Shown in pieces: positions 1 through 4,947 of a stretch of 5,943 nucleotides of DNA. Both the position numbers and the translations under genes were made by a program. The first letter of the stretch is position 1, and the number at the start of each line of letters is the position of its first letter. Origin of the DNA: Pseudofrankia asymbiotica (GTDB lineage Bacteria > Actinomycetota > Actinomycetes > Frankiales > Frankiaceae). The stretch covers positions 1 through 5,943 of the forward strand of contig NZ_MOMC01000094.1 in assembly GCF_001983105.1 (NCBI RefSeq), given 5' to 3'. The notes beneath the pieces were generated by a model. That model worked only from the letters and a program-made list of their open reading frames with translations, ran no database searches and had not been told where the DNA came from.

Positions 1-107
1 ACGTCCGCCGCGTGCGGGACGATCTCCTTCTCGACGAGGTCACGCACCGCCTCGCGCAGCGCGACATGCTCGTCCGGCAGCCGGTACAGATCGAACGTGG
101 AGTCCAC
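1..107 (-). CDS. Acyl-CoA dehydrogenase, N-terminal fragment (FadE25-like), cut by window edge
   Basis: Only the first 35 codons are inside the window; the gene continues past the left edge. The GTG start at 107-105 is preceded by a purine-rich AGGAAGAAGG stretch that fits a ribosome binding site. The peptide begins MDSTFDLYRLPDEHVALREA and continues to a KEIVPHAAD segment. This is the typical opening of actinobacterial acyl-CoA dehydrogenases such as mycobacterial FadE25 (FDLxxLPEEH, then EKEIAPHAAEVD), and it covers the first helices of the N-terminal alpha domain. The family uses FAD to convert acyl-CoA to trans-2-enoyl-CoA in the cytoplasm and passes electrons to ETF. The catalytic glutamate and FAD-binding parts lie outside the window, so substrate range cannot be judged. 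It follows the fadB2-like gene on the same strand after a 128-nt gap, so the two could serve the same acyl-CoA degradation route. Confidence 0.85.
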   Translation of the reverse strand, partial: MDSTFDLYRLPDEHVALREAVRDLVEKEIVPHAAD

Positions 108-187
108 CTTCGGCCTTCTTCCTGCTTCGCTCGTGAAGCCTTCGCCCTGCTATCGGGGGCCGCTCAGGACTACCCCGGAGCCACCCA

Positions 188-220
188 GGCCGGCCACGGC
201 GCTCCCCCCCGCGGCCGGTC
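188..220 (-). terminator. Possible weak hairpin terminator after the fadB2-like gene
   Basis: CCGGCC at 190-195 pairs exactly with GGCCGG at 213-218, extended by a G-T wobble and one more G-C pair, around a 17-nt loop. It lies 15 nt beyond the dehydrogenase stop codon on the minus strand. No U-tract follows, so it may be a weak factor-independent terminator or simply chance pairing in G+C-rich DNA. Confidence 0.25.
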
Positions 221-235
221 CGGCGGCGCGGCGTG

Positions 236-1120
236 TCAGCCGCGGTAGTCGTGGAAGCCGCGGCCGCTCTTCTTGCCAAGCAGGCCCGCGTCCACCATCC
301 GCGCGAGCAGCGGCGGCGACGAGTACAGCGGCTCCTTGAACTCGTCGTACATCGACTCGGCGACGGCCTTGACGGTGTCCAGGCCGATCAGGTCGGACAG
401 CCGCAGCGGGCCCATCGGGTGGCTACAGCCGAGCACCATGCCGCTGTCGATGTCGTCGGCCGAGGCGAAGCCGGACTCGAACATCCGGATCGCCGACAGC
501 AGGTACGGGATGAGCAGCGCGTTCACGACGAAACCGGCGCGGTCCTGCGACGAGATGACCTGCTTGCCGAGCGGACCCGTGACGAAGGCCCGCGCACTGT
601 CCTTGGTGGCGTCGGCGGTCAGCAGCGACGGGACCAGCTCGACGAGCGGCATCACCGGCACCGGGTTGAAGAAGTGGATCCCGATGACCCGCTCCGGCCG
701 GCTCGTCGCCATGCCCAGCTTCATGATCGGGATAGACGACGTGTTCGACGCGAAGATCGCTTCAGGAGCGGCGATGACCTTGTCGAGCGTCGAGAAGATC
801 TCGGTCTTGAGCTGCTCGTTCTCGGCGATCGCCTCGATCACCAGCTGCCGGTCGCCGAAGTCACCCAGGTCGGTCGTGAAGGCCACCCGGCCCCAGGTCG
901 CGTCCCGGTCCTCGGCGGACAGCTTCCCGCGCTTGACCGCCCGGTCCAGCGAGGAGCCGACCCGCGCCCGCCCGGCCTCCACCGCGCCGGCGTCGATCTC
1001 GCGCACCAGCACGTCCACGCCTGCCCGCGCGGCCATCTCGACGATGCCGGACCCCATCAGGCCGCAGCCGACGACACCCAACCGCTCGACCGCCGACAGC
1101 TCGACCTGCTCGCCGTCCAC
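236..1120 (-). CDS. fadB2: 3-hydroxybutyryl-CoA dehydrogenase (FadB2-like)
   Basis: NAD(P)-dependent cytoplasmic enzyme that interconverts 3-hydroxyacyl-CoA and 3-oxoacyl-CoA, the third step of beta-oxidation (or, in reverse, butyryl/PHB metabolism). It has 294 residues from the chosen GTG start, close to the family's 280-290. The N-terminal Rossmann fold has GCGLMG at 18-23. Family residues visible are Ser125 in SNTSS, catalytic His149 in IHFFNP, its partner Glu161 in LVELV, and Asn200 in GFVVN. The C-terminal helical domain carries SHPMGPLRLSDLIGLDT and ends in GKKSGRGFHDY. These segments match mycobacterial FadB2 very closely from memory. I prefer GTG at 1120 because GGAGGAGG sits 7 nt upstream and because the extra 16 codons up to ATG 1168 contain unusual A-ending codons (GGA three times, ACA, GAA). 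The ATG with GAGG upstream remains possible. It lies downstream of the HxlR gene on the same strand and upstream of the acyl-CoA dehydrogenase. Confidence 0.95.
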   Translation of the reverse strand: MDGEQVELSAVERLGVVGCGLMGSGIVEMAARAGVDVLVREIDAGAVEAGRARVGSSLDRAVKRGKLSAEDRDATWGRVAFTTDLGDFGDRQLVIEAIAENEQLKTEIFSTLDKVIAAPEAIFASNTSSIPIMKLGMATSRPERVIGIHFFNPVPVMPLVELVPSLLTADATKDSARAFVTGPLGKQVISSQDRAGFVVNALLIPYLLSAIRMFESGFASADDIDSGMVLGCSHPMGPLRLSDLIGLDTVKAVAESMYDEFKEPLYSSPPLLARMVDAGLLGKKSGRGFHDYRG

Positions 1121-1127
1121 CAGGAGT

Positions 1128-1135
1128 CCTCCTCC
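1128..1135 (-). promoter_or_regulatory. Strong ribosome binding site supporting the GTG start of fadB2
   Basis: GGAGGAGG on the minus strand lies 7 nt from GTG 1120-1118. It would fall inside the coding region, as part of a Gly-Gly-Gly run, if translation began at ATG 1168. It is followed by CTCCT, which can pair with its own AGGAG, so access to the site may be partly limited. Confidence 0.55.
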
Positions 1136-1244
1136 GCTCGCGCGCACTGTCCCGGGTTCCTCGTTCATGCCAACCTCAGCCGGGCCATCCACTTTCCTCT
1201 GCTTGGAAGGCCGACTTTCGGACGTCCAGCTAAATGGGCTGAAC

Positions 1245-1260
1245 GTCACCCCCGGGTGAC
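1245..1260. promoter_or_regulatory. Palindromic site upstream of fadB2 (candidate operator)
   Basis: GTCACCC and GGGTGAC are perfect 7-bp inverted arms separated by two bases (CC). The site is in the gap between the HxlR gene and the dehydrogenase, about 125 nt upstream of GTG 1120 and 77 nt upstream of ATG 1168. Its size and symmetry resemble a dimeric repressor operator, but the binding protein is unknown. It does not look like the A/T-containing sites described for HxlR proteins. I found no convincing -35/-10 pair next to it. Confidence 0.35.
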
Positions 1261-1315
1261 CATCCGACGCAACCCGCCTGGCCCGAACCCCCGGAGATGT
1301 GGCATCCAACCCACC

Positions 1316-1768
1316 CTAGCCCCGGTCGACAGGACCGTCAGCAGCGTGCGAGAGCGCCCGAGACTCCCCGCTCCGCGCCCCCGCCGCGCCCGGCTCCGCC
1401 TCCGTCTCTGTCTCCGAGGCCAGAGCTGGAGCGGGAGCTGGAGTCGGATGTTCCAGCGCCCACGCGCAGATGGCGGCCAGTGGCTCACGCAGGGTCAGGC
1501 CGAGGTCGGTAAGCGCGTACTCGACGTGCTGGGGCGCGGCCTCGCGCAGGACGGTGCGTGCGACCAGCCCGTCCGACTCCATCCCGCGCAGCGTCTCGGT
1601 CAGCACCTTCTGGGTGATGCCGGGCAGCCGGCGGCGCAGCTCGGCGTGCCGCCGCGGCCCGGCGAGCAGCGTGTAGACGACCAGCACCCGCCACTTCGCC
1701 GCGAGCCGTTCCAGCGCCTGCCGGGTCGCGCAGGACTCCTCCAGCACGTCCGGGACCACAAGGGCCAT
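1316..1768 (-). CDS. HxlR/DUF24-family winged-helix transcriptional regulator
   Basis: The protein has 150 residues from ATG 1768, with GGAGGAG just upstream. The body at residues 10-107 follows the HxlR pattern. It has a conserved Cys13 in SCATRQALERLAAKW, a helix-turn-helix whose recognition helix is about 51-64 (ITQKVLTETLRGME), a wing around 67-87 with the QHVEYALTDLG segment, and a closing dimerisation helix ending CAWALEH. Family members bind DNA as dimers. Several (YodB, HypR, QorR) sense quinones, aldehydes or oxidants through the equivalent N-terminal cysteine, so redox or electrophile sensing is a reasonable inference. Residues 108-150 form a low-complexity tail (Pro-Ala then Glu-Thr/Glu-Ala dipeptides) encoded by hexamer repeats with more A- and T-ending codons than the body, and it has no family counterpart. 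The gene is divergent from the alpha/beta hydrolase, a common arrangement for HxlR regulators and their targets. The ligand and regulon are not shown by the sequence. Confidence 0.9.
   Translation of the reverse strand: MALVVPDVLEESCATRQALERLAAKWRVLVVYTLLAGPRRHAELRRRLPGITQKVLTETLRGMESDGLVARTVLREAAPQHVEYALTDLGLTLREPLAAICAWALEHPTPAPAPALASETETEAEPGAAGARSGESRALSHAADGPVDRG
1391..1447 (-). repeat. Degenerate hexanucleotide repeats in the HxlR 3' end
   Basis: On the minus strand the units at 1391-1414 read GAGACA, GAGACG, GAGGCG, GAGCCG and encode alternating Glu-Thr/Ala/Pro. The units at 1424-1447 are variants of CCAGCT/CCCGCT and encode Pro-Ala pairs. All stay in phase with the reading frame, so copy-number change would lengthen or shorten the tail without a frameshift. 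Confidence 0.7.
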
Positions 1769-2021
1769 GACCGCTCCTCCGCCTGGATCCAGGGCTTGAC
1801 GGTCCCCAGCATCTCGCGGTCGCCGCCCTGGGAAAACGGCGGCGCGGGCGGGCGTCGACGTCCGACTGCTCCTGGTTCCGCCCGGAGCTGTCCATAGGCA
1901 CCCGCAGGTTCCTTCTGGCCGACGCGCCCGGGTGCGCCCTACGGTGACGGCGCGGCGACTCCTGTCCGCCGATTCCCTGCCATTCGCGCCGGTTCCTCCG
2001 GCCGCGCAGACGAGGACGCCG
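1769..2021. promoter_or_regulatory. Divergent intergenic region between the HxlR regulator and the hydrolase
   Basis: This 253-nt gap must hold the promoters of both divergent genes. An isolated TTGACG occurs at 1796-1801 on the plus strand, but no matching -10 follows, and I could not place a convincing sigma-70 promoter on either strand. It contains the 12-bp palindrome listed separately and a short CGTCGACG palindrome at 1853-1860. The hydrolase ribosome binding site GAGGA is at 2012-2016. Confidence 0.5.
1782..1793. promoter_or_regulatory. Perfect 12-bp palindrome beside the HxlR ribosome binding site
   Basis: CCTGGATCCAGG reads identically on both strands. It lies directly 5' of the GGAGGAG ribosome binding site of the HxlR gene, ending 13 nt before its ATG. 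A repressor bound here would block translation-proximal transcription, so autoregulation is possible. A related GGATCCAG element sits at the same place in front of the surE-like gene. Function is inferred from position only. Confidence 0.35.
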
Positions 2022-2708
2022 ATGAGCTCCACCCTGAGCACACAGACCACCAGCACCGGCACCGATACCGGCACCGGCACCGGTCGTGTCGACGTCGAGC
2101 GGGTCGAGTTCACCGCCGAGGGCATCCCCCTCGTCGGCGAGCTCCGTCTGCCCGCCGACGCCGCCAATCCCGTCGATGATGATGACGCGGCGCCCGCTGG
2201 CGCCCGCGCCGTCGGCGTCGTGCTGACCGGCCCGTTCACCGGCGTGAAGGAGCAGGTCGTCGGCAGGTACGCCGACCGGCTCGCCGCCGCCGGTTTCGCC
2301 ACCCTCGCGTTCGACCACCGAGGTTTCGGCGAGAGCGGCGGACGCCGGGGCCATGAGGACAGCCAGGGCAAGCTCGCCGACCTGCGGGCCGCCGTGGACC
2401 TGCTCGCGGCCCGTCCCGAGATCGACGAGGAAAGGCTGGCGGTGGTCGGCGTGTGCCTGGGCGGCGGCTATGCCGTCCGGGCGGCGGCGACCGATCCGCG
2501 GCTGCGGGCAGTGGCCGGGATCGCCGGCGCCTACAACAACCCGGCGTGGTTCGCCGAGGGCATGGGGCTGCCCACCCACAACTCGCGCCTCCAGAACTCG
2601 CGTCGCGGCGGATCGGCGGCGCCAGCCGCGCCGCGACCGGCCGACGTGGCCTGCCGCGGCGCGGCGCCGGTCCAGGTATGGCTTGGCTGGCTCAGGACGC
2701 GGGCTTGA
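2022..2708 (+). CDS. Alpha/beta hydrolase, dienelactone-hydrolase type, C-terminally truncated (possible pseudogene)
   Basis: The frame has 228 residues from ATG 2022, with GAGGA 5 nt upstream. Residues 25-182 are a clear alpha/beta-hydrolase N-terminal half: VEFTAEGIPLVGELRLP, TGPFTGVKEQ at 69-78, the DHRGFGES turn at 98-105, and the nucleophile elbow GVCLGG at 143-148. The nucleophile is therefore Cys145 rather than Ser, as in dienelactone hydrolase and related proteins. Related proteins run to about 300 residues, with the catalytic Asp and His in the last third. Here similarity fades after AWFAEGMG (about 175-182), and the remaining 46 residues are Arg/Ala/Pro-rich without a recognisable acid or His. 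A strong hairpin lies inside this tail, and the stop overlaps the end of surE by 17 nt. Residues 11-20 are a Thr-Gly repeat. It is probably non-functional as a classical triad hydrolase, or a relic. The substrate is unknown. Divergence from the HxlR gene suggests that regulator controls it. Confidence 0.8.
   Translation: MSSTLSTQTTSTGTDTGTGTGRVDVERVEFTAEGIPLVGELRLPADAANPVDDDDAAPAGARAVGVVLTGPFTGVKEQVVGRYADRLAAAGFATLAFDHRGFGESGGRRGHEDSQGKLADLRAAVDLLAARPEIDEERLAVVGVCLGGGYAVRAAATDPRLRAVAGIAGAYNNPAWFAEGMGLPTHNSRLQNSRRGGSAAPAAPRPADVACRGAAPVQVWLGWLRTRA
2055..2084 (+). repeat. ACCGGC hexanucleotide tandem repeat in the hydrolase N-terminus
   Basis: Five consecutive hexamers read ACCGGC, ACCGAT, ACCGGC, ACCGGC, ACCGGT. 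They encode TGTDTGTGTG ahead of the first recognisable hydrolase strand. The repeat is in frame, so copy-number change would alter linker length only. Confidence 0.85.
2625..2665. terminator. Strong hairpin between convergent hydrolase and surE (candidate bidirectional terminator)
   Basis: An 11-bp perfect inverted repeat pairs 2625-2635 with 2655-2665 (core CCGCGCCGCG / CGCGGCGCGG). A smaller GGCC/GGCC pair lies inside the 19-nt loop. It starts 26 nt beyond the surE stop on the minus strand and lies within the unmatched tail of the hydrolase frame on the plus strand. There is no U-tract on either side, which is common for actinobacterial hairpins but lowers certainty. Confidence 0.45.
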
Positions 2709-3564
2709 CGGGGATCGAGGTAAGGGTCGCGAAGCCGGCGTTGAAGGCCGCGACCTCGTCAGCCGGGGTCTCGGTCGACGAGCAGTCCTGGCCGTTCGTG
2801 AGGGCCTTGGACATGTCCGTCAGCGTCGGCTCGGTCGGCAGCTCACGCTCGCCGCGGATCTTGGTGGTACCGCAGTTCGGGATGTTCAGGTTCGGGATGC
2901 TGGCCAGCGCCGTGCCGGAGCCCGTGCCAGTGAACTCGCCGCGGTGCTTCGTCACCCAGGCGACGACGAGATCGGCGCCCTGCGCGTAGTCGAAGGCCGA
3001 CCCGAGGCCCATGCTCGTGGCGATCGACGGGATGCCACGGGTGGCGGCTGCCCGGGCGGCGCCGACGGTGCCGGACAGGTCGACGACCGGGCCCAGGTTC
3101 TGGCCCTGGTTGATGCCGGACACGACCAGGTTCGGCTTCACCCCGAGGGTGTCGAGGGCGACGTTGACGCTGTCCGCCGGGAAGCCGTCGACGGCGGTCG
3201 CGGCGGTGCCGCTCGCCGTGGTCGCGTCGTGGTGCGCCGGTGGCTGCGGCGACGTCTTGCCGCCCGTTCCGCTCTGGTTGGTGGCGGGCGCGACGATCCG
3301 CACCGTCACCGCGGGCAGGGCGGCGAGGGCCTTCGCGACCGCGTCGATACCGGCGGCGCCGACACCGTCGTCGTTGGTCACCAGGATCGTCAGCGGCGCG
3401 GCCGCGGGCGCGGCGCTGGTCGCCGCCACCGCGGGGGCGCTCGTCGCCGCGGCGGGCGCGCCGTCGTCGTCGCTTCCGCCGCAGGCCGCGGCGCCGACGA
3501 ACAGCACGCCCGCCGCCCCGGCCGCCAACACCATGCGCGCCGGAGCCCGCCACCCACCGACCAT
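2692..3564 (-). CDS. surE: SurE-family 5'/3'-nucleotidase, predicted exported lipoprotein
   Basis: The protein has 290 residues. ATG 3564 is chosen because GAGGAGG lies 8 nt upstream; the GTG at 3597 has no such site. Residues 1-28 form a lipoprotein signal (Arg-containing start, hydrophobic stretch 11-27, then GAAAC with Cys28 followed by GGSDDD). An Ala/Pro/Thr/Ser linker runs to about 57. The SurE domain follows: ILVTNDDG with metal-binding Asp65 and Asp66, Ser98 in NQSGTGG, Asn152 in VSGINQGQNLG, and SGTVGAARAA at 164-173. These correspond to the four metal ligands of SurE, so phosphohydrolase activity on nucleoside monophosphates or similar phosphomonoesters is expected. Classical SurE is cytoplasmic; this one should be anchored outside the membrane, suggesting phosphate or nucleotide scavenging. 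Cys231 and Cys261 could form a disulphide. It is preceded by a 281-nt gap with a candidate promoter. Confidence 0.93.
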   Translation of the reverse strand: MVGGWRAPARMVLAAGAAGVLFVGAAACGGSDDDGAPAAATSAPAVAATSAAPAAAPLTILVTNDDGVGAAGIDAVAKALAALPAVTVRIVAPATNQSGTGGKTSPQPPAHHDATTASGTAATAVDGFPADSVNVALDTLGVKPNLVVSGINQGQNLGPVVDLSGTVGAARAAATRGIPSIATSMGLGSAFDYAQGADLVVAWVTKHRGEFTGTGSGTALASIPNLNIPNCGTTKIRGERELPTEPTLTDMSKALTNGQDCSSTETPADEVAAFNAGFATLTSIPVKPAS

Positions 3565-3677
3565 CGCCGCATCCTCCTCGTCTGGATCCGGCGGCACCGT
3601 GACCAGCCGGACGTGCCGTCACCGCCCGGCCCGAGATGCCATGCCTCGAAGCGGCGTACGCGGAGCAGCGGGCGCCA

Positions 3678-3707
3678 TTGTTACCAGCCAGGGGCATCCG
3701 TGGACAA
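3678..3707 (-). promoter_or_regulatory. Candidate sigma-70-type promoter for surE
   Basis: On the minus strand, TTGTCC (3707-3702) is followed after 18 nt by TAACAA (3683-3678), with TGG directly before it as an extended -10. Transcription would start near 3671, leaving a leader of roughly 105 nt before the surE ATG. It is one of the few relatively A/T-rich spots in the gap. The match is moderate and unproven. Confidence 0.4.
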
Positions 3708-3784
3708 GGGCGGCGAAGATGTCACCTTCCGCTCCTTCAGTGTTCAGGCCGGTTCCCGCCTGTGACACGAGGCACCGGCATGGA

Positions 3785-3852
3785 CCACAGGGGCGGGAGG
3801 ACGGCCTACAGGGCGCGGGAGGACGGGTCCACAGGGTGGGCATGCCTACAGG
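3785..3852. repeat. Imperfect direct repeats with a C(C/T)ACAGG core
   Basis: Four copies of CCACAGG or CTACAGG occur near 3785, 3805, 3829 and 3845. The first two are extended by a shared GGGAGGACGG. Unit spacing is irregular (about 20, 24 and 16 nt). The last copy contains the stop codon of the AEC permease gene. No function is evident. Confidence 0.5.
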
Positions 3853-4754
3853 TGCAGGAGGAAGGACCAGCCGGCGCAGGTGAGGATCGAGACGGGCACG
3901 CCGACACCGACGAGCATGCTCGGCAGCGGTGTCGCGAGGTCGTGCCGGGAGGCCATCAGAGCGCCCGCGACCATCGGCGGCATCGTCGCCTCGAACAGCG
4001 TGACCCGCAGCGCCCGGTCCCCCAGCGCGCCGAACAGCGCGTAACCGGCGATCACCAGCCCTGGCGCGACCAGCAGCTTCACGGTGAGGCCGATGACCAG
4101 CTCGCGCCACCACCGCCGGACCGCGCTCACCTCCAGCTGCAGGCCGATCGCGAACAGCGCCAGCGGGGTGAGCGTGTCGCCCAGCCGGGTGAGCACCTCG
4201 GTCAGCCAGCCCGGGTAGCCGACGGGCCGCAGCGCGAGCCCGGTGACCAGCGCGAGCAGCGGTGGCGCCGTCGGGATCCGGCGGGCGATCTCACGCGGCG
4301 CCACCCGGGTCCCGTCGGACGCCGCGACCGCGACCAGCGTGGTCACGACCGTGTTGAGCAGGACGAACGAGCCGAGCTGGTCGACGAGGACGGCGATCGG
4401 CACGTCGCCCGCGCCGAAGAACGCGGTCACCATCGGGATGCCGACGAAGGACGTGTTCGCCACGGCGGTCGTGGCGACGAGCGCGTAGACCGCCTCCCGG
4501 CCGAGCCGCAGCGGCCGGGCGATGGCCATGTAGAGGCCGGCCGAGACGGCGAACAGGATGTAGGGCATCGCGACGACGGCGACGATGCTGCCGGGGAAGT
4601 GAACCTCGTGCATCACCCGCAACGCGAGCGCGGGGAGCGCGATGTTGAGCACCCAGAACGTGACGGCGTGCTGCGTGTCCACGCTGGCCTTGCCGGTGCG
4701 CCGGAAGGCGATCCCCGCCGCCAGGCCCACCAGCAGGACGACAAGGGCGGACAC
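3846..4754 (-). CDS. AEC (auxin efflux carrier) family transporter
   Basis: An integral membrane protein of 302 residues, the normal size for the family, with about ten hydrophobic segments in two halves split by a polar stretch near 146-160 (SDGTRVAPREIARR). Family signatures are visible: LNIALPALAL at 36-45, ANTSFVGIPM at 99-108, LTPLALFAIGLQL at 195-207, KLLVAPGL at 226-233, and EATMPPMVAG at 255-264 with its Pro pair. AEC proteins move small organic acids or related anions across the cytoplasmic membrane; MdcF and bacterial malate permease-like proteins belong here. The substrate cannot be read from sequence, and auxin transport should not be assumed. The start is GTG 4754 with GGGAG 11 nt upstream; an ATG at 4764 is out of frame. 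A nested hairpin ends 40 nt upstream. It lies on the same strand as the acyltransferase and surE, but the gaps are wide. Confidence 0.9.
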   Translation of the reverse strand: MSALVVLLVGLAAGIAFRRTGKASVDTQHAVTFWVLNIALPALALRVMHEVHFPGSIVAVVAMPYILFAVSAGLYMAIARPLRLGREAVYALVATTAVANTSFVGIPMVTAFFGAGDVPIAVLVDQLGSFVLLNTVVTTLVAVAASDGTRVAPREIARRIPTAPPLLALVTGLALRPVGYPGWLTEVLTRLGDTLTPLALFAIGLQLEVSAVRRWWRELVIGLTVKLLVAPGLVIAGYALFGALGDRALRVTLFEATMPPMVAGALMASRHDLATPLPSMLVGVGVPVSILTCAGWSFLLHL

Positions 4755-4794
4755 GGACGACCATGCTCCCGGCGCGAGGTGGCACCGGAACGAC

Positions 4795-4839
4795 TGTGGG
4801 CACGGATGTGGGTGGACTCACCCGCCATCCGTGCCCGCA
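4795..4839. promoter_or_regulatory. Nested stem-loop upstream of the AEC permease
   Basis: GGGCACGGAT at 4798-4807 pairs perfectly with ATCCGTGCCC at 4827-4836. Outside this are two further base pairs and a T-G mismatch. Inside, GGGTG at 4810-4814 pairs with CACCC at 4819-4823 around a GACT loop. On the minus strand it lies 109 nt after the acyltransferase stop and 40 nt before the permease GTG. No U-tract follows. It could be a terminator for the acyltransferase transcript, a structured 5' leader, or a protein-binding site; the sequence does not decide. Confidence 0.5.
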
Positions 4840-4894
4840 CCGCCACCTACCGCCACGGCTACCGCTCCACCGCCCACGCCCACGCCCACCAGCA

Positions 4895-4936
4895 CCTGCG
4901 CCTGCGCCTGCGCCTGCGCCTGCGCCTGCGCCTGCG
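4895..4936. repeat. Seven perfect CCTGCG hexanucleotide tandem copies
   Basis: CCTGCG is repeated seven times without interruption in the gap between the acyltransferase stop and the permease start. It is flanked on the permease side by shorter CCCACG-like repeats (4872-4889). On the minus strand it would encode Ala-Gln dipeptides in one frame, but no supported gene contains it. Such a perfect array should be prone to slippage. Confidence 0.95.
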
Positions 4937-4947
4937 CTGTCATACCG

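Noticed and set aside
124..139. GCTTC / GAAGC inverted repeat upstream of the acyl-CoA dehydrogenase start
   Set aside because: Only five pairs around a six-base loop; too short to call a regulatory hairpin.
233..1897. 554-codon open frame on the plus strand across fadB2 and the HxlR gene
   Set aside because: It is antisense to two well-supported genes, is Arg/His-rich with no recognisable domain, and is the usual long shadow frame of G+C-rich DNA.
2353..3765. 470-codon open frame on the plus strand across surE
   Set aside because: It overlaps surE on the opposite strand, is Arg/Gly-rich low complexity, and has no family similarity.
3778..3846. GGCATG ... CATGCC inverted pair flanking the CACAGG repeats
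   Set aside because: Six-base arms nearly 60 nt apart are expected by chance, and no transposase or target duplication is nearby.
4895..4936. CRISPR-like array
   Set aside because: The units are contiguous hexamers with no spacers; this is a simple tandem repeat.
4818..4943. 41-codon minus-strand ORF starting MTAQAQ
   Set aside because: No ribosome binding site, and the sequence is wholly repeat-derived. Kept as a finding but not called as a gene.
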